DNA of 64,000 bases, taken from Granulosicoccus sp964390335 (lineage in GTDB: Bacteria; Pseudomonadota; Gammaproteobacteria; Granulosicoccales; Granulosicoccaceae). Within the stretch, counting starts at the first letter, position 1, and each line of letters opens with the position of its first letter. Made by a program: the position numbers and the translations under genes. The notes under the pieces were generated by a model that searched no databases, was not told the DNA's origin, and saw nothing but the letters and a program-made list of their open reading frames with translations. The stretch is taken from the NCBI GenBank assembly GCA_964390335.1, contig CAYMHU010000011.1, positions 1 to 64,000 of the forward strand, written 5' to 3'. Shown here in pieces: positions 9,201 to 18,654 of the stretch.

Positions 9201-12182
9201 TCAAAACAGCGTGAGCACAAGCGATGGCCTGTGGAGTGTAAACGCATCAGGTGTTGTGAGCTTTAACCCGAGTGCAGACTTCGAAGGCACAGCTGCCATT
9301 TCATATAATGTAGAAGATGCTGAAGGCAATGAATCCGATTCTGCCATCATCTCTGTAACAGTAGCTGGTGCGGTGCCTGTTGCCGGTGCAAGCAATGTTA
9401 ATGTCGATGCAGACAATACTGCAATCGTCGATTTAACTGCGTTGGTTGCTGATGCGAACAACGATATCGACTTAAGCACGATTGATCTTGATCCTTCTGC
9501 ACCAGGTGTGCAAACAAGTATGTCATCTGTCGATGGCGAATGGAACGTGACCCCAGCAGGCGAATTAAGTTTTAACCCATCATCTGCGTTCGAAGGTACA
9601 GCCACGTTATCTTACGTTGTAAGCGATGATGATGGCAATGAATCAAATCCTGCGAACATTGCAATTACAGTGGCCAGTGCATCACCCGTAGCCGATGCCG
9701 ATAACACCACCACCGTTCAAGGATACAACATCACCTTTGATGTTCTTGATGGAGACAGTGATGCTAACGGCGATTTAGATCCAACAACGATTGATTTAAA
9801 TCCTAGCGCGCCCGGCACACAAACAAGCCTGAATATGCCAGCTGAAGGTGTCTACACAGTGGCTGGAAATCTGGTCAGGTTTGAGCCTGTTGCAACCTTT
9901 GTTGGTATCAGCACGTTCACCTATACCGTGAGTGATGCCAACGGAAACGTGTCTAACGAAGCCACGGTAAGCGTATCTGTTAGTGAGGCCACAGATACCG
10001 ACAATGACGGATTACCCGATCATATTGATCTTGACGATGACAATGATGGTATTCCTGATACGGTCGAAGGCACAGCAGACGACGACAACGACGGCATCAT
10101 TAACAGTCTTGATCTGGACTCAGACAACGATGGCATCACCGATACACTGGAGGCCGGTGGCCCAGATGCGAATAGCGATGGCATCATCGATGGGTTTGCC
10201 GACACTGATCAGGACGGTATTGATGACAATGTTGTTGCCTACCCTTTACCTGTTGATGATTTTGATGCCGATGGTCAGCCTGATTACCTTGATGTGGACA
10301 GCGATAACGATGGTCTTACCGACACAGTTGAAGCCGGTGCAATAGATGGTAATGGTGATGGCATTATCGATAACTTCACCGATGTTAATGGCGATGGATT
10401 AAACGACACGACTGCCGATACACCACTCACTATTATAGATACCGATGCTGATGGCAGCCCTGACTTTCTGGATCTGGATGCAGATGATGACGGCATCCCC
10501 GATTTAACCGAAGCCGGAGGTGCTGATCTGGACGCAGATGGTGTGGTTGATAATTTCATTGACAACGATGGCGACGGCCTTGCCGATGAGCAACTATCAT
10601 CACCGTTGCCGCTGCGCGATAGCGATGGCAACGGTACACCGGATTTCCAACAACTCGATTCAGATGCCGATGGTATTCCTGACGCAATAGAAGCAGGTTC
10701 AGATCCATTAGCTCCTACTGATAGTGACAACGATGGTACGCCTGATTATCAGGAACAGGATTCCGATGCGGATGGTATTCCGGATGACTTGGAAGTTGGC
10801 AGCGATCCGCTAGCCCCAGTTGATACTGACAACGACGGGACACCTGATTTCCAAGAACAGGACTCTGACGCTGACGGTATCCCGGATGCGCAAGAAGCCG
10901 GTAATAACCCTCAAAATCCTGCAGATGCGGACGGTAACGGCATTCCTGATTTTCAGGAAGTCACTAACTCAGCCGNNNNNNNNNNNNNNNNNNNNNNNNN
11001 NNNNNNNNNNNNNNNNNNNNNNNNNNNNNNNNNNNNNNNNNNNNNNNNNNNNNNNNNNNNNNNNNNNNNNNNNNNGCAGATGCGGACGGTAACGGCATTC
11101 CTGATTTTCAGGAAGTCACTAACTCAGCCGTCGATAGCGATAGCGACGGTATTCCGGACGCCATTGAAGGAAGTGACGATACTGATGGTGATGGTGTGCC
11201 GGATTATCTTGACGTCGATTCTGATAACGACGGACTACTCGATATGAATGAAGCAGGTCTGTTCGCGTCGGCACCGCTTGATTCTGACGGCGACGGCATT
11301 GCCGACTATCGTGATCTTGATAGTGATAACGACGGGCTTACTGATGTGTTTGAAGCGGGCGGCGATGATACAAACGGTGATGGCATTGTCGATAATTTTA
11401 TTGATAACAATCAGGACGGTTGGGACGATGGAGTAGCAATAGCACCACTGGAGCAGCCTGATACCGATGGTGACAATGTGGTTGATCAGCTTGATCTAGA
11501 CAGTGATAACGATGGTTTGCCTGACATCCTCGAATCGCTTGGTGAGGACATCGATGGCGATGGTCGTGTTGACAACCTAGTTGATGCCAACGCTGACGGT
11601 TTATCTGATTCAGCTGCGATCAACGCATTGATCGATACCGACAATGATGGCGAACCCAATCACCTTGATCTGGATAGCGACGGTGACAACATACTTGATT
11701 TGGTCGAGGCCGGTGGTGTTGACCAAGACAATGACGGTCGTGTTGATGGCTGGGCAGATAGCGACGCAGACGGTATACCCGATAGCGTTGATGTTGATGA
11801 AGTTGGTGGTGAAGATCTGGATAACGATGGTATTGCAGATTTCGCAGATGCTGATTTCGTTGCAGAAGCAGACACAGATGGTGACGGCATAGTTGATTCC
11901 CTAGACGATGACATCATGGGAGATGGATACGCTCCTATTGTTCAAGGTCAGCCGCTATCCAGTGAGTCTTTGCCCGACGGCAATGCAAATGGTATCGCAG
12001 ACGTATTAGAAGCGAGCGGCGTACCTATGATTTACACGGGTCTGACAGGCTCGGGTTGTATCGTGACACTGTCGAGTGACATCAAAGATCCAACCATGTT
12101 GATGATGTTGTTCTTCTCAGGCGGTGTATTACTCGTTGGGCGCCGCAAGCGATCTATTAATGCCAGAGTTCCGCGCGCGTAG
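6217..12182 (+). CDS. Giant secreted Ig-like / thrombospondin type 3 repeat protein with C-terminal sorting signal
   Basis: The frame is interrupted only by the 100-N scaffold gap at 10976-11075. Removing the gap and one of the two identical 55-bp flanks (155 bases) joins both halves in frame into about 1936 residues. In order: signal peptide ending near QTFA (residue 36); a cadherin-like/VCBS domain (about 38-127, ending in TATITI); a long beta-rich region of unknown family (130-700); an Ig-like domain (about 708-846); four tandem 103-residue Ig-like modules (848-1260); then many DxDxDG thrombospondin type 3 calcium repeats. The C-terminus has Cys in TGSGC, a hydrophobic helix (MLMMLFFSGGVLLV) and a basic RRKRS tail, the three-part layout of CTERM sorting tags. 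Likely a calcium-stabilised surface or secreted protein; ligand unknown. Confidence 0.85.
8758..9996 (+). repeat. Four tandem 103-residue Ig-like modules
   Basis: Module boundaries fall at about 8758, 9070, 9379 and 9688, a period of 309 bp. Each carries a DLSTxDLxPS strand, a W-x-V core and a F-x-G-x-x-x-I/L-x-Y/F-x-V-x-D-x-x-G-N-x-S end. The protein pattern is strongly conserved while the DNA has diverged, so the duplication is not recent. Confidence 0.85.
10921..11130 (+). repeat. Identical 55-bp copies on both sides of the N gap
   Basis: 10921-10975 and 11076-11130 are identical base for base and each abuts the N run exactly. This looks like two contigs ending in the same 55-mer that were scaffolded without merging, rather than a biological repeat. 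Confidence 0.9.
10976..11075. other. Assembly gap of 100 Ns
   Basis: One hundred Ns, the conventional length for a gap of unknown size, inside the thrombospondin repeat array. Confidence 0.99.
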
Positions 12183-12252
12183 TCACGCGGAACCTTGCAT
12201 TAAGAATGGACGAAGGACCGTCCATTTCGAACACTTGAGGTGTCGAACACTG

Positions 12253-12271
12253 GCGCTGGTCAGCGCTTTTT
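12253..12271 (+). terminator. Intrinsic terminator after the giant protein gene
   Basis: GCGCT and AGCGC form a short GC stem around GGTC, followed at once by TTTTT, about 70 bases after the stop codon. It lies between convergent genes. An additional 7-bp inverted repeat (AATGGAC/GTCCATT) sits just upstream. Confidence 0.6.
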
Positions 12272-12289
12272 AATACTCAGCGCGCAAAT

Positions 12290-12661
12290 CTAGCTTTCTG
12301 TTGGACCGCCCGCATCTTTCCAGTCGCCAAAGCCGCCAACGTTACTCACCTTGCTATAACCCATATCCAACAACGTTTTACCTGCTAATGCGGCCTGACC
12401 ACCAGCAGCACAAATGAGTACGATGTCGGCATCTTTCGATAGCGCTTTATTATGAAAAGGCGTTGAATCGTCCGCAGCGAATTCAATAAACCCACGGGGT
12501 ATACGCTGCGCACCTTGTATAGTGCCGCTTTCTGCTATTGCGGATGAGTCTCGCACATCAATAAACACAGTATCGCCCCCGTGCTTGGCAATACCCTCTT
12601 TAGCATCGATTTTGGGTACCACTGCGTTGGCTTCTTCTAAGTAGTCTGCCGCTTTTTTCAT
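12290..12661 (-). CDS. Single-domain rhodanese-like protein
   Basis: 123 residues, the size of one rhodanese domain. Seen: the VFIDVRDSSAIAESGTI motif near the N-terminus, the active-site loop CAAGGQAALAGKTL with the catalytic Cys at about 84, and the C-terminal VGGFGDWKDAGGP motif. No signal peptide, so cytoplasmic. Role: probable sulfurtransferase or persulfide carrier; the physiological donor is unknown. A GGAG ribosome site precedes the ATG at 12661. The gene is convergent with the giant protein gene and divergent from the RCC1-like gene. Confidence 0.88.
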   Translation of the reverse strand: MKKAADYLEEANAVVPKIDAKEGIAKHGGDTVFIDVRDSSAIAESGTIQGAQRIPRGFIEFAADDSTPFHNKALSKDADIVLICAAGGQAALAGKTLLDMGYSKVSNVGGFGDWKDAGGPTES

Positions 12662-12804
12662 TGCTTACTCCGTAGTGTTGTGTAGCACGTATTTTACTTG
12701 ATCCGGTGCTCTTGCGCTTGATGGCAAACGCTGACGCATTCTGCCCACTGATTCATCATTTTCATTACCGCGCAGGAACACGGTAAAATTCACAATCCAA
12801 TGCT

Positions 12805-14052
12805 TTGCGCCATGCTTATAATAATGTTCACATTCAATCCAAGTTCAAGTCCAATGCGCCAACAGACGTAAAAAACTTCGTCTCTGTTTCGGTGGGCACA
12901 GGATTTCATAGCTGTGGTGTAACCGATGAAAACCGGATTATCTGTTGGGGTTTAAACACCAATGGCCAGGCAAGCCCTCCCAATGATGGTTATGGTTATA
13001 CGGATGTTTTCGTCAATTACCAAAGTACGTGCGGCTTACGCACCGATGGTGACATCGAATGCTGGGGAGGTGGCGATCCCGATGCTCCATCACGTTTCTT
13101 CGGCAATGGACCGTACAGCAATTATGTTGTTGAGAATAGATATAACCGTACCGGTCAATGTGCTTTGCTAACCGATGGCACTTTCGTTTGCGGCAACCAA
13201 CGAAGCACTATTCTTACCGATGTCTATAGCGACGTTGCCTACATATATCCGTATATTTGTGGCTTACAACTTGGCGGTAATCTCGAGTGCAAGAAAGAGG
13301 TTAATGCGAACACGAACCTTGATCTTGACAATATCGAGGGCACTTATACCAAGATGAGTATCTCGGGTGGCCGGGTTTGTCTCTTGTCAACAGAGGGTGA
13401 GATTACTTGTCATACCTACAGCAACAACACCAATGCTCTACTTCCACCAGGTACCGAACGTGTTTTACCAGCCCCGGTTGGTATCTCAGTTACTGGCTAC
13501 TCCGACACAGCAGCTGAAGTGACTTGGGAACGCATTCAAGGCGTGGGCTTTAACGTCATTACAGGTTACGACGTGTTCAAAGACGGTGAGTTTATTGCCA
13601 CTGTTGCAGGCACTAGTTATTTCGATGATTCTTTGGTACCCGGTGTGGAGCACAGCTACACCCTACAGGCAACCAGCTTTGATGGCGCTCGGAGTGATAT
13701 GTCGCAGACGGTAACAGTAAACACGTTTGAACGGGACGGCATCTCCACAGGTGTTGGTAATTACACAGTGCCAAGCCGACCAGCTGAACCCACTACAGCA
13801 GATGTCTATGTGTACAGCAACGAACTGTTAGAGCTTGTTTGGAATCGCCCCGATAGCAGCCTTGCTATAGGCTATGAAGTTAGACGCAATAACGTTTATC
13901 TGGGCTTTACGCAAGGCGTTAGTTATGTCGACGATACCATCACAGCGGGGCAATGCTACCGCTACAGCATATTACCCGTAAACAGTGATGGCCACCTATT
14001 AGGTTTACTGAACATTGTTGCATCGACTGGTGCTGACGACGGGTGTGAGTAA
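12805..14052 (+). CDS. RCC1-like / fibronectin type III protein, N-terminus uncertain
   Basis: The frame has five Cys-paired RCC1-like repeats (CGVTDENRIICWG, CGLRTDGDIECWG, CALLTDGTFVCGN, CGLQLGGNLEC, CLLSTEGEITC; residues about 38-210). Two fibronectin type III domains follow (about 222-310 and 325-412). Such proteins are normally exported. The only usable start in frame is a TTG at 12805, there is an upstream in-frame stop at 12784, and no signal peptide is encoded. A different frame has an ATG at 12800 reading MLCAMLIIMFTFN, which could be the start of a lost signal sequence. So either the start is non-standard, or the 5' end is frameshifted or truncated. The domain content is clear. Confidence 0.7.
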   Translation: MRHAYNNVHIQSKFKSNAPTDVKNFVSVSVGTGFHSCGVTDENRIICWGLNTNGQASPPNDGYGYTDVFVNYQSTCGLRTDGDIECWGGGDPDAPSRFFGNGPYSNYVVENRYNRTGQCALLTDGTFVCGNQRSTILTDVYSDVAYIYPYICGLQLGGNLECKKEVNANTNLDLDNIEGTYTKMSISGGRVCLLSTEGEITCHTYSNNTNALLPPGTERVLPAPVGISVTGYSDTAAEVTWERIQGVGFNVITGYDVFKDGEFIATVAGTSYFDDSLVPGVEHSYTLQATSFDGARSDMSQTVTVNTFERDGISTGVGNYTVPSRPAEPTTADVYVYSNELLELVWNRPDSSLAIGYEVRRNNVYLGFTQGVSYVDDTITAGQCYRYSILPVNSDGHLLGLLNIVASTGADDGCE

Positions 14053-14088
14053 ACACTAACGAAACGTAAGTTATTGCAGGTACCTAGC

Positions 14089-14784
14089 TTAGTTTTCCTG
14101 TAACCAACTTTGCATCGCTTGAGTAGTCAATGCGGGTCGCTCCAATGTTGGCAAATGCCCGGCATCGGGTATAACAACCAATGTCGACTCAGGGATTAAA
14201 TCGTGCATGAGTGTGTGTCGATCCAACGGACATAGTTGATCGCTTTCACCCATTAATACTAGCGTTGGCACCGTTACTTGTTGCAACGTTTTTTGTTGAT
14301 CAGGCCGGTTAGTAATTGCGAGCGCCTGTTGAACAAAGGTTGTTGCGCCGAGCGATAAGGCCATGTTCATGCACACATCCAATACATCTGTGCGACAAGG
14401 GCCGTCAGCCAGATAGTTGGGTTTTAGCTCTTCACGCATAATGGTTTCAAGCTCACCTGCCTCGACCTGCGCAATATGACCAGCTCTGATTTTTCTAACA
14501 TCATCTGGTTCAGGCAACGGATTAGTATCGAGCAAAGCTATACGTTTAACGCGATCGGGCGCTTGTCGAATAATTTCCATAGCCACAATGCCGCCCATGG
14601 ACAATCCGGCAAGTGCAAACGCTTGTGGTGCAGCCGCGAGAACATCATGTGCCAATTGCCGCATGTTATCGGCAGTGGTCAGGCAACCCACTTGTACCGC
14701 ACGCTCGGCGGAGAATGCCGCTATTTGTGGCTCAAACAAGCGGGCATCGCACATCATGCCCGGTAACAACACCAGTGGTAGCAT
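14089..14784 (-). CDS. Alpha/beta hydrolase
   Basis: A longer frame reaches 14967 but overlaps the bicupin gene; the ATG at 14784 lies 4 bases after the bicupin stop and begins MLPLVLLPGMMCDARLF, so it is chosen (231 aa). The alpha/beta hydrolase core is visible: oxyanion loop LLPGMMCD, nucleophile elbow GLSMGG, catalytic Asp in LMGESDQLCP and His in DAGHLPTLERP. The substrate is unknown; esterases and lactonases of this fold look alike. It is the last gene of the LacI-controlled sugar import operon, which suggests it processes the imported compound or an early product (inference). Confidence 0.85.
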   Translation of the reverse strand: MLPLVLLPGMMCDARLFEPQIAAFSAERAVQVGCLTTADNMRQLAHDVLAAAPQAFALAGLSMGGIVAMEIIRQAPDRVKRIALLDTNPLPEPDDVRKIRAGHIAQVEAGELETIMREELKPNYLADGPCRTDVLDVCMNMALSLGATTFVQQALAITNRPDQQKTLQQVTVPTLVLMGESDQLCPLDRHTLMHDLIPESTLVVIPDAGHLPTLERPALTTQAMQSWLQEN

Positions 14785-14788
14785 CGTG

Positions 14789-15772
14789 CTAGTTAAATAC
14801 GAGTTGCGTCGGACCTGCAGCGTCATCCGTGTTGCGCACACGATAAAGCCCAGATTTGCCGGGCATTGCCGGATACACACTATGCGATACGCCGGGAGGC
14901 ACCGCGCAGGTATCGCCAGGATTAAGCACTGCGGTGCCACCTTCCCAATCGATTCGCCAGTGTCCACGGAACGGCATCAGTATTTCATGGCGTGTTGTTG
15001 AATAGGTTTGTTCGCTGGTGGTGAGCTCCGATAGAAACTCTACTTCAAAACCGGGCCGATCTTTTATCAATGCATCTTTACCAAGTACAGCTACTGGTGC
15101 GTCGCTGGAAGCGTCACGCAGATCGCGATAATAAGCAACATAATTTGGCACCACGTCTTCCGTTGCCGGGTTACCCAGCTCTTTCAACTGTTCTTCCGTT
15201 AATGGCTCCATAGGCGCAACGCCATCCGGCAAGCTTTCACCCTTTTTCGTGTCGTACAGTACCCCTGTGGAGGCAAGCACCAGACCGTGCTCGCTGGCAT
15301 CTTGGATAACTTCCGGCGCCCAAACCACACCGCCGCCGGCATCATCACCGCCAAGAATCGCCATGATCATGCCGTAATCATCGCCAATGTTCTCAAAGCC
15401 ACGAAACATATGCGTGGGTATATTGAATAGATCGCCTTCTTGCAGTACCACTTCACCTGCGCCACCGTGACGTCCCCAGAAAAAACGCCAGGTTCCCTTT
15501 AGTACAAAAAAAACTTCAGCCGTATGATGAGTATGCAACGAGTTTCTACAACCGGGAGGTTGCCCGGCAGCACCAATATTAAACCCTGGAGTTTCTTTTA
15601 TATGGACATGCTGATCCGGACTTTCAGACACCCCGCCACCAATGATAGTGAAATTCTCTTTTTGATCGGATCCCGGTGTATGCGCATCGATAAACGCCGT
15701 TTTGCATGGCACTAGGTCGCCATAACGGACAATTCGATTTTCAAACGCTTGCGGTGTCATAGACATACCCAT
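14789..15772 (-). CDS. Bicupin domain protein
   Basis: 327 residues with two cupin barrels. The first has the full metal motif HTHHTAEVFFVLKG (H-x-H-x3-E-x6-G) near residue 80. The partner motif GDLFNIPTHMFRGFEN is modified, with Arg where a ligand His is usual. The second barrel (about 255-315: RHEILMPFRGHWRI, PGDTCAVPPGVSHSVYP) lacks the HxH pair but keeps the P-x-G-x-x-H end. So one metal site is likely. It could be a dioxygenase, isomerase or sugar-binding protein; I cannot decide. It sits 31 bases behind the ABC ATPase gene and 4 bases ahead of the hydrolase in the same operon. Confidence 0.8.
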   Translation of the reverse strand: MGMSMTPQAFENRIVRYGDLVPCKTAFIDAHTPGSDQKENFTIIGGGVSESPDQHVHIKETPGFNIGAAGQPPGCRNSLHTHHTAEVFFVLKGTWRFFWGRHGGAGEVVLQEGDLFNIPTHMFRGFENIGDDYGMIMAILGGDDAGGGVVWAPEVIQDASEHGLVLASTGVLYDTKKGESLPDGVAPMEPLTEEQLKELGNPATEDVVPNYVAYYRDLRDASSDAPVAVLGKDALIKDRPGFEVEFLSELTTSEQTYSTTRHEILMPFRGHWRIDWEGGTAVLNPGDTCAVPPGVSHSVYPAMPGKSGLYRVRNTDDAAGPTQLVFN

Positions 15773-15803
15773 GGCCTTGTTCTGTGTAGTTGGTAAATGT
15801 TGG

Positions 15804-16859
15804 TCAACTGTCTATTCTAGCTTCAGTGGTTTTATCGAACAGATATAAATGCGACCTATCGATCTTAAGACCGATGACTTCATCAATTTCTGCACTAGCG
15901 TAGCGATCGGCTTTTGCGGTTAACTTTTGGGTGCCAATATGCACCGTCATCAACACGCTTTCGCCGGTGTTCTCGGACGCAAATACGGGCGCATCAAAAT
16001 CACCTTCACCCTGTGGCACAACTTGTATGTCTTCTGGACGTAAACCCAGAATCAAATTTGATCTTGCCTGTAATGTCGTATCAACCACACGAGTACCGCT
16101 AACATAAAATGCGCCATCATGTATTTCTCCATCAATCAGGTTCATTGCAGGCGAGCCGATAAAACCGGCTACAAATAGGCTGCGCGGGTCGTTGTAAATT
16201 TCGGTTGGTGTGCCGAGTTGCAGAATTTTTCCCTGATGCATGACAGCCACGCGGTCTGCCAGTGTCATGGCTTCTATTTGATCGTGCGTGACATACACCG
16301 TTGTTATCTGTAGTCGATGCGATAGATTTTTGAGTTCCGCACGCATGGTCACGCGTAATTTGGCATCCAGATTAGACAAGGGTTCGTCCATTAAGAACAC
16401 TTGGGGCGTACGCACAATGGCCCGAGCCAACGCAACGCGTTGTCGTTGCCCACCCGACAAAGCCTTCGGCTTTCTATCCAGAAAATCCAACAACTCCACT
16501 TGCTCGGCCGCCGTTTTGACTCGCGCCGGAATATCAGACTTGGCAACACCTCTAACCTTGAGTGGGTAGGCAATGTTATCGGCCACCGACATGTGCGGAT
16601 ACAAACCGTAATTCTGGAAAACCATGGCGATGTCGCGATCTTTGGGTAAGTCATCGTTTACCCGACGATCACCAATTAATATATCGCCACTGGTGGGCTC
16701 TTCGAGCCCTGCGATCATGCGCATAGTCGTAGTTTTGCCACAGCCCGAGGGACCAAGCAACACGAGAAATTCTTTATCCGCAATTGATAGGGATTGATTA
16801 TCAACCCCAACAAAATTACCCCAGCGCTTGGTAATGTTGACTAACGATATACCTGCCAT
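15804..16859 (-). CDS. Sugar ABC transporter ATP-binding protein (MalK/UgpC family)
   Basis: 351 residues from the ATG at 16859, which overlaps the upstream permease stop as TGATG; a longer frame to 16970 would invade that permease. Walker A GPSGCGKTT, Q-loop VFQNYGLYPH, signature LSGGQRQR, Walker B FLMDEPLSNLD and H-loop YVTHDQ are all intact. The C-terminal 110 residues form the TOBE/regulatory extension typical of MalK and UgpC (GLRPEDIQVV). It energises the two neighbouring permeases. Confidence 0.95.
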   Translation of the reverse strand: MAGISLVNITKRWGNFVGVDNQSLSIADKEFLVLLGPSGCGKTTTMRMIAGLEEPTSGDILIGDRRVNDDLPKDRDIAMVFQNYGLYPHMSVADNIAYPLKVRGVAKSDIPARVKTAAEQVELLDFLDRKPKALSGGQRQRVALARAIVRTPQVFLMDEPLSNLDAKLRVTMRAELKNLSHRLQITTVYVTHDQIEAMTLADRVAVMHQGKILQLGTPTEIYNDPRSLFVAGFIGSPAMNLIDGEIHDGAFYVSGTRVVDTTLQARSNLILGLRPEDIQVVPQGEGDFDAPVFASENTGESVLMTVHIGTQKLTAKADRYASAEIDEVIGLKIDRSHLYLFDKTTEARIDS

Positions 16860-17695
16860 CAGCGCACGGCTCCCATAGTCATGCCTTGAACGAAATGTTT
16901 GCGAATGATTAAAGCCAGTATGAACATTGGCACCATGATGATGATTCCAGCTGCGGCGAGCAGGTTCCACAAATCACCTTCCTCGGCTTTGAATAATGCT
17001 AATCCGACTGGCAATGTGACAGCTTCGCGATTGGTGAGTATCAACGCGAACAAAAATTCATTCCATGCGATGATGAAACAAAAAATACACGCAGTTACCA
17101 AACCTGGCGCAGCCATAGGCAACACAATATTGCGAATCACTTGCAATCGTGTGGAGCCATCTACTAATGCAGCTTCTTCTGTATCAATCGGAATACCGTC
17201 AATAAACCCTTTAATCATCCATATGGCAAACGGCATCACGATAGCCGTATTCACTAGCACAAGGCCTTGCAAGGTATCCAGTAGACCAATGTCGCGAAAC
17301 ATCACAAAGAACGGCAATACAATCACAACAGCTGGCACAAACTGAGTTGCCAAAATTAATACCAGCAATACCGTGCGCCCACGCAAATCAAATCGTGAAA
17401 AGGAATAAGCGGCACAGGTGGCAACGGGAATGGCAATAAGCACAGTAGCCGTAGCGACTATGGTTGAGTTCTTCAGCTTGTCGCCAAGCTTATAGGGCTC
17501 CTCAAACACAATTTTAAAATTTTCAAACGTTGGAGTAAAAAACAATTTCAGCTGATACACATCAACGTGCTGTTTGAATGCAGCAAGCGCTATCCATGCA
17601 ATCGGAACTAACATGATCAATGTAAATATCAAAATCAGCACAATCTGTACGCAGTTCCAGAATTGCTTTCTGTGTTTGCCTGTGATTGCTATCAA
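16859..17695 (-). CDS. Sugar ABC transporter permease (MalG type)
   Basis: 278 residues, six predicted membrane segments, the first at about 16-38. The EAA loop that docks on the ATPase is EEAALVDGSTRLQVIRNIVLP, followed by a membrane segment ending in AWNEFLFA as in MalG relatives. The start overlaps the previous permease stop by 4 bases (ATGA), indicating translational coupling. Carbohydrate uptake transporter family 1; substrate unknown. Confidence 0.93.
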   Translation of the reverse strand: MIAITGKHRKQFWNCVQIVLILIFTLIMLVPIAWIALAAFKQHVDVYQLKLFFTPTFENFKIVFEEPYKLGDKLKNSTIVATATVLIAIPVATCAAYSFSRFDLRGRTVLLVLILATQFVPAVVIVLPFFVMFRDIGLLDTLQGLVLVNTAIVMPFAIWMIKGFIDGIPIDTEEAALVDGSTRLQVIRNIVLPMAAPGLVTACIFCFIIAWNEFLFALILTNREAVTLPVGLALFKAEEGDLWNLLAAAGIIIMVPMFILALIIRKHFVQGMTMGAVR

Positions 17696-18573
17696 TGTGA
17701 TGTTTCCTTTGCAAACACCAAGCGTGTATAGGCATAAGTGAGGAGGATCATTGGGATAACCATCAACCAGGCAACAGCGGCCGAGTAACCGATATTCGAA
17801 TACTTAAGCCCATTGAAGTAAACATAATGCGATAAGGTTTGTGTTGCCGCCCCCGGACCACCGTTCGTCAACATGTAAACCAGATCGAACGTTTTCAGTG
17901 AAAAGATTGCTTTGAGAATAACAACCACCGCAAGTACCGGCATAAGCTGCGGAATGGTTATATCGCGCAGAATACGTGTGCCGGACGCACCGTCAATTTG
18001 ACCCGCTTCAAGCGTCTCCTGCGGAATAGACGCCAAGCCACCTATCAGCACCAAGGTAAGAAACGGAATCCAACCCCAGACATCTGCCATGACAATAACC
18101 CAGAAAGCCAATGTGGGATCGGACAGCCAGGCGATATCAGCGAACCCGGGAATGATCTTGCCAAAAAACGCATCGAACAAGCCAAACTCAGGATTGAACA
18201 TGAAGCGAAACGAAACGCCAATAAGCGCAGGACTCATGGCAAACGGCAGAATCAACAACGATTGCACGCCAACCCGAAAGCGACCACCAGGCGCTAATAA
18301 CAAAGCGAACACCAGCGCGAAAAACGTGGTTAGGAATACAGTAACCAGGGTGAATAACAACGTAACCCAAACTGCATTCCAAAAAGCGGGTTCTTCAAAA
18401 AATGCCCACGTGTAATTTTCTACACCAATAAACCCTTGCGGAAAATTTGGACGCGATAACCGACCGGCATAAAAGGAATAGCGTAAAGATTCAATCAGTG
18501 GCCAAATGGCGGTTGCAAACACCAGCAATACAGCTGGTGCCACAAGAAGATACTTTAAATGCTTGTCACGCAT
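17692..18573 (-). CDS. Sugar ABC transporter permease (MalF type)
   Basis: 293 residues with six predicted membrane helices. The EAA loop reads PQETLEAGQIDGASGTRILR followed by an IPQL turn, and the typical LTNGGPGAATQTLSHYVY segment is present near residue 240. It pairs with the MalG-type permease overlapping its 3' end. The binding-protein gene lies upstream behind an 82-base gap that holds a stem-loop. Confidence 0.93.
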   Translation of the reverse strand: MRDKHLKYLLVAPAVLLVFATAIWPLIESLRYSFYAGRLSRPNFPQGFIGVENYTWAFFEEPAFWNAVWVTLLFTLVTVFLTTFFALVFALLLAPGGRFRVGVQSLLILPFAMSPALIGVSFRFMFNPEFGLFDAFFGKIIPGFADIAWLSDPTLAFWVIVMADVWGWIPFLTLVLIGGLASIPQETLEAGQIDGASGTRILRDITIPQLMPVLAVVVILKAIFSLKTFDLVYMLTNGGPGAATQTLSHYVYFNGLKYSNIGYSAAVAWLMVIPMILLTYAYTRLVFAKETSH

Positions 18574-18590
18574 AACGTTGGCTTACGCTG

Positions 18591-18627
18591 ACCTGCAAGG
18601 CGACACTTAAAGGCCCGCCTTGCAGGT
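18591..18627 (-). promoter_or_regulatory. Stem-loop between binding-protein and permease genes
   Basis: ACCTGCAAGGCG and CGCCTTGCAGGT form a perfect 12-bp stem, loop of 13 bases, without a T-run. It lies just after the binding-protein stop codon. Likely acts as an mRNA 3' stabiliser or partial terminator that raises binding-protein levels (inference). Confidence 0.7.
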
Positions 18628-18654
18628 TGTTTACTAAGCTTAGTCAATTCGAGC

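Larger units (their letters stand above)
9994..11919 (+). repeat. Thrombospondin type 3 calcium-binding repeat array
   Basis: Dozens of D-x-D-x-D-G-I/L-x-D units (for example DTDNDGLPDHIDLDDDNDGIPD split across neighbours) follow each other with few interruptions. Such units bind calcium through Asp side chains. The array contains the scaffold gap, so the true copy number is uncertain. Confidence 0.88.

Noticed and set aside
9983..11436. Several alternative-frame open frames in the repeat array (for example rich in Leu, Ile, Met or Ser)
   Set aside because: They arise because the repeated GAT/GAC codons keep other frames open; not genes.
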